Of a stretch of DNA of 64,000 nt, positions 60,937-64,000 are shown one piece after another (within the stretch, counting starts at the first letter, position 1; each line of letters begins with the position of its first letter). Made by a program: the position numbers and the translations under genes. The DNA is from Bugula neritina (lineage: Eukaryota > Bryozoa > Gymnolaemata > Cheilostomatida > Bugulidae): assembly GCA_964035545.1 (NCBI GenBank), contig OZ037766.1:12223722-12287721 (forward strand). The letters are read 5' to 3'. The notes beneath the pieces are model-generated. The model saw only the letters and a list, made by a program, of their open reading frames with translations. It did not search any database and was not told the origin of the DNA.

Positions 60937-63189
60937 TTACACACAAATGCGATATATATAACAATAAATTTCTTCGTCAAAAGGATAGCATCGATAGTAA
61001 TAGTAATAGGAACAAATAACTTGGCGTTTGGCTCTTCCATGTGAAGCTAAAGTGACATCTGCATCTGAAATAAAAACAACTATAGTAACAAATTTTCTTT
61101 TAGATTTAGCTGTGTAATTAAAAAAACCTAATAAATTATATATATCATTTTTGTTTGTTTTTGTGCTTTGCTAATCAGAAAAATCCATCATTAGAAGAGT
61201 GTCAAAAGTATGAAACCAATTTTCATTGTAAGTATGTTTAACTTTTGTGAACTGTAACAGAAAGCTCTAGCTAAGCAAGATAGTTACCAGAATCTCCTGT
61301 TGACATCACAATCATCCATTTATAGCCATTGGTGCACTCATTCTGCACACGTTTAGGAAGGAAACTGACATCCTGCACAAACTCATCGAGTACTTTAACA
61401 TCTACTTCTGCGTCTTCCTCCTCTATTTCCTGGTCACCAAAGTTGTCCAGAAACTCCGACACCACATCTTCGTTGTTGGTTTCATTGAAAGCAACAGGAC
61501 TAATATAGCAGATGCCTTTATCAGCTCTGATTACACGGAGACCCTAAATAATTTGTATATGCATAAATTTCACAGAACCATGCATATACAGCCGACCATA
61601 TAAATATATATAACATATAGTGAAACTACAATACTTTGCATGGTCGTATTATGCCACAATTCTAATCCGACTTGCATACATATGCTCAAAAAGATTTTAA
61701 AGCAAAAAACTATGCATTGACATAATCTAAGCAAACATAAGCACATATACTATATTATGGTAAATTTATATATGTTTACAAATTTATGTATGATGCAAGC
61801 TTTTATTTTATTTATAGAATAGCACTAGCTACTTTCACTCAGAAATATTCGTACATGATACACAAGCTGTAACAGACACATATCTACTTACACTTGTATA
61901 CATAACAGGCAAGATGTTGCATACTATTCACCACACCATATTATATATGAGCTGTATCAACTGCCATTTACCTTTTGAAACAATTCAGCATGAAAAGTAC
62001 CATCAGCTCGGTGGTAGTATGCCACGTGTTCATCTTTGTTCAGCATAACCTGATCCTTCACCTATATTATACACAAAGTCTTGTTAACCATTAGCCCCAT
62101 TTCTAATATTTTTATTATACATAAACTTTTAAAAATAACATTGCTATAAATTCATATGATATGATATGAAAATGTTAAAAACAATATACCTATACATTTC
62201 TAATATTTTTAATATATTATATGAAAATTTTAGTAGCAACCTCCCACATAATACATGTATAATTAAAATAAAACACCTTAAAATTTTTACATTTCCGTAC
62301 CAATATTATACCTGATTTCATAGATTGTAGAATCTCAACTTTCAACTAAATATTTACTAACTTTTTCTTTTGGCAACATTACTTCAAATAATGGCTACTA
62401 ATTTTATACTCAAAGCCTGTAACATCAATCTATTAGTATGTTTACCAACAGTCATACTGGCAACTTATATATAGATATACAGAATTTTTGCTAAATATTT
62501 ACAGCAAATCACTCAAATCTTTATGCAAGAAATCGAATATAAAACACTGCAATATCATTTCAAAAGTTAAAAAAGTGTAATATCTTAAAACATGTGTGTG
62601 GTTTTATATTACAAAACAAATAACTTAATCATAAAAAATAGTTATACTGGCATGAGTTGAAATACTCTTAATTCAGCTATATTGTATAATGAAATTAGAT
62701 TTCAAGTTGTGGAATAATTTAAGCTGAACGATTTTTTGGTGCTTTTAACTTGCTAAAACATTTTAGGTAGCAAATGGACATGATCATATACATGTTTTAC
62801 TTACAGCTGCATGTGGATGTACTGGCATTAGTTAAAATAAGTCAAATAAAAATTTCAGGTTGAAAAATAATGTGCTGCAAACAATGTTTATATACATGTA
62901 GCATTTTCGATTTATCAAAATATCTTTAAATTCTTAGATAACAAATGCACAAGAGTTTATATATTTTAAACTCTTTACTCACATGTTGGTTGTCAGGAGT
63001 TCTAATGTTAACAGTTGCTTGGATATCTGCACTCACTCTGGTCGTCTTCTCAGGTTCTTTGTGCTGGCAAACTGCATGAGTTTTAGTCAGGCCCATGTAG
63101 ATAACAGCTGACACAGAAACAACCAACAGAATGGAGATAACCAGCAAGGAGACTCCTAGCAGCTTTGACTTGTCGCTTTTCTCAACCAT
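60937..63189 (-). CDS. BRICHOS-domain precursor with Tyr-rich four-Cys peptide, copy E
   Basis: Four exons on -: 63189-62983 (TM), 62061-61972, 61543-61288, 61064-60937 (TAA); 226 residues from the ATG of the TM exon. The usual first exon is absent: homology to the other copies stops at 63,190, just before the acceptor, and other sequence follows. TM helix, BRICHOS Asp and both Cys are intact, and the acidic stretch reads GDQEIEEEDAEVD as in copy A. The cleavage site is RAKR. The 28-residue peptide starts with Gln (possible pyroglutamate) and has Cys spacing 7, 8, 5. It carries nine Tyr, two Arg and three acidic residues, so it is near neutral to slightly acidic. A TATATAA box at 63,270-63,276, in text resembling the normal promoter (CTGGTATATAAACTG), could drive a transcript that starts just upstream of the TM exon (inference). 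Confidence 0.75.
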
Positions 63190-63269
63190 CTGTGTAAAGT
63201 CATCACATATGACATAGCATAATTATTTCAAGTTGTAAAAGCAGCATAACGTAATGAATGTACTACAGT

Positions 63270-63276
63270 TTATATA
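63270..63276 (-). promoter_or_regulatory. Candidate TATA box of copy E
   Basis: TATATAA on -, in ACAACCTGGTATATAAACTG. It resembles ACAGGCTGGTATAAAAGGCT of the other copies. If used, short upstream ATGs would precede the main ATG. Confidence 0.35.
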
Positions 63277-64000
63277 CCAGGTTGTCAGCATTTTAAACTG
63301 TTGAGAACCTGGTTGTGGTGTGAAGATACCATTATTACTGCAGTCTATATGCAGTACAGAGTGTAATCTATTTATGGTACAACCAACTTCCACAATTATT
63401 TCATAGCATACCTTTCCACTCAAATAGGCTATCCGCATCGCTTGATTCCTGCCTACAGCCTACGCAACGACTGCTAGTTGTCAATTCATTAATTAGATAA
63501 CAGCACGCCCTCGCCCATTGGCTGTGGCTTTACGCTTTGGCAGCCCGGATGTTCAGTGCAGACGTTGAACCTACAGCTAGTAGAATAGTAGGCGCTAGCA
63601 ATGCAAGTTCCATCGCATCAATAACAATCAATTTTAATGATATAATTAACAAAATATAATTGAATTTGAATTTGAATTAACTTAAAGAGGCTCAGGTTAG
63701 TTTTGTTTTTCAGTATTTGTAATAGTTTGAAGCTTTCCTTAAGTATTTTTTGATCTATTTCAACTTAATAATAAATATTTGGTTTATTTAACATGTTTAG
63801 AAGTTTAACAAGTTTGGAATGCCAGTGTGGTCAGTGCATGATAGAATTCATGGCTATGTGTTTACTCTATAGTAATATATTTCTCATAAAATTACAAATT
63901 CTTAAGGCAGGTTTTCCAGTTATTGATCAGTTTGTCACAGGATAGTACCCTAATTTGTAGGTAGCTTAAAGTTTTACTTTTACTCATAACAGTATTTTAC
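63277..64000. other. Flank beyond the cluster
   Basis: No further BRICHOS exon and no first-exon homologue of copy E was found up to the window end. AT-rich. Confidence 0.5.

Noticed and set aside
63223-63438. 71-codon minus frame upstream of copy E as its new first exon
   Set aside because: No clear donor in phase with the TM exon and no signal or family resemblance. A TATA-like box lies inside it.

Overview
This is an AT-rich, intron-rich animal genome window. It has long (TA)n tracts, degraded LINE, hAT and MITE relics, GT-AG introns with short (34-470 bp) exons, and BRICHOS-type propeptide genes. The BRICHOS plus C-terminal beta-hairpin peptide layout is best known from annelids and other spiralian invertebrates, so a marine lophotrochozoan is my best guess. 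The species cannot be read from the sequence.

Layout. 1-909: the last two exons of a Lys/Glu-rich gene on +, whose frame is broken by two apparent homopolymer indels. 910-13,463: repeat-rich intergenic DNA with two diverged ~0.8 kb direct copies (2,540-3,330 and 4,715-5,560), a 2.1 kb hAT element with a transposase relic on - (5,999-8,127), three members of a MITE family with the terminal motif CCCAGTTAGACG, and two 5'-truncated LINE reverse-transcriptase relics (10,180-10,963 and 11,660-12,253). 13,464-27,092: a 16-exon gene on + whose exon phases all agree. It encodes at least 1,483 residues with a Ski/Sno/Dac-like region, a CxxC zinc-binding-like region, a Gln-rich part and a C-terminal coiled coil. 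It carries one minisatellite made of splice-site-like units in an intron and another just after its stop codon.

29,150-63,480: the most interesting part, a cluster of five paralogous genes. Each encodes a type II membrane precursor (short cytosolic tail, one TM helix, BRICHOS domain) ending in a dibasic RxKR site and a short four-cysteine peptide in its own last exon. Copies A (-), B (-), D (+) and E (-) are open; copy C (-) is broken by a 13-bp deletion. B and D encode the same Arg-rich peptide and lie in ~8 kb inverted arms (35,177-43,245 and 52,122-60,022). E is a direct partial copy of the B unit fused to the end of the right arm. A and C belong to a second, direct pair. The propeptide exons and several introns are nearly the same between copies, while the secreted peptide differs in charge, cysteine spacing and composition. 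It is strongly cationic in B/D, slightly acidic in A, and Tyr-rich and slightly acidic in E. The simplest reading is an expanding antimicrobial or host-defence peptide family in which the chaperone domain is conserved and the cargo diversifies.

All gene models were made by eye from splice signals and reading-frame continuity. No database search was possible.
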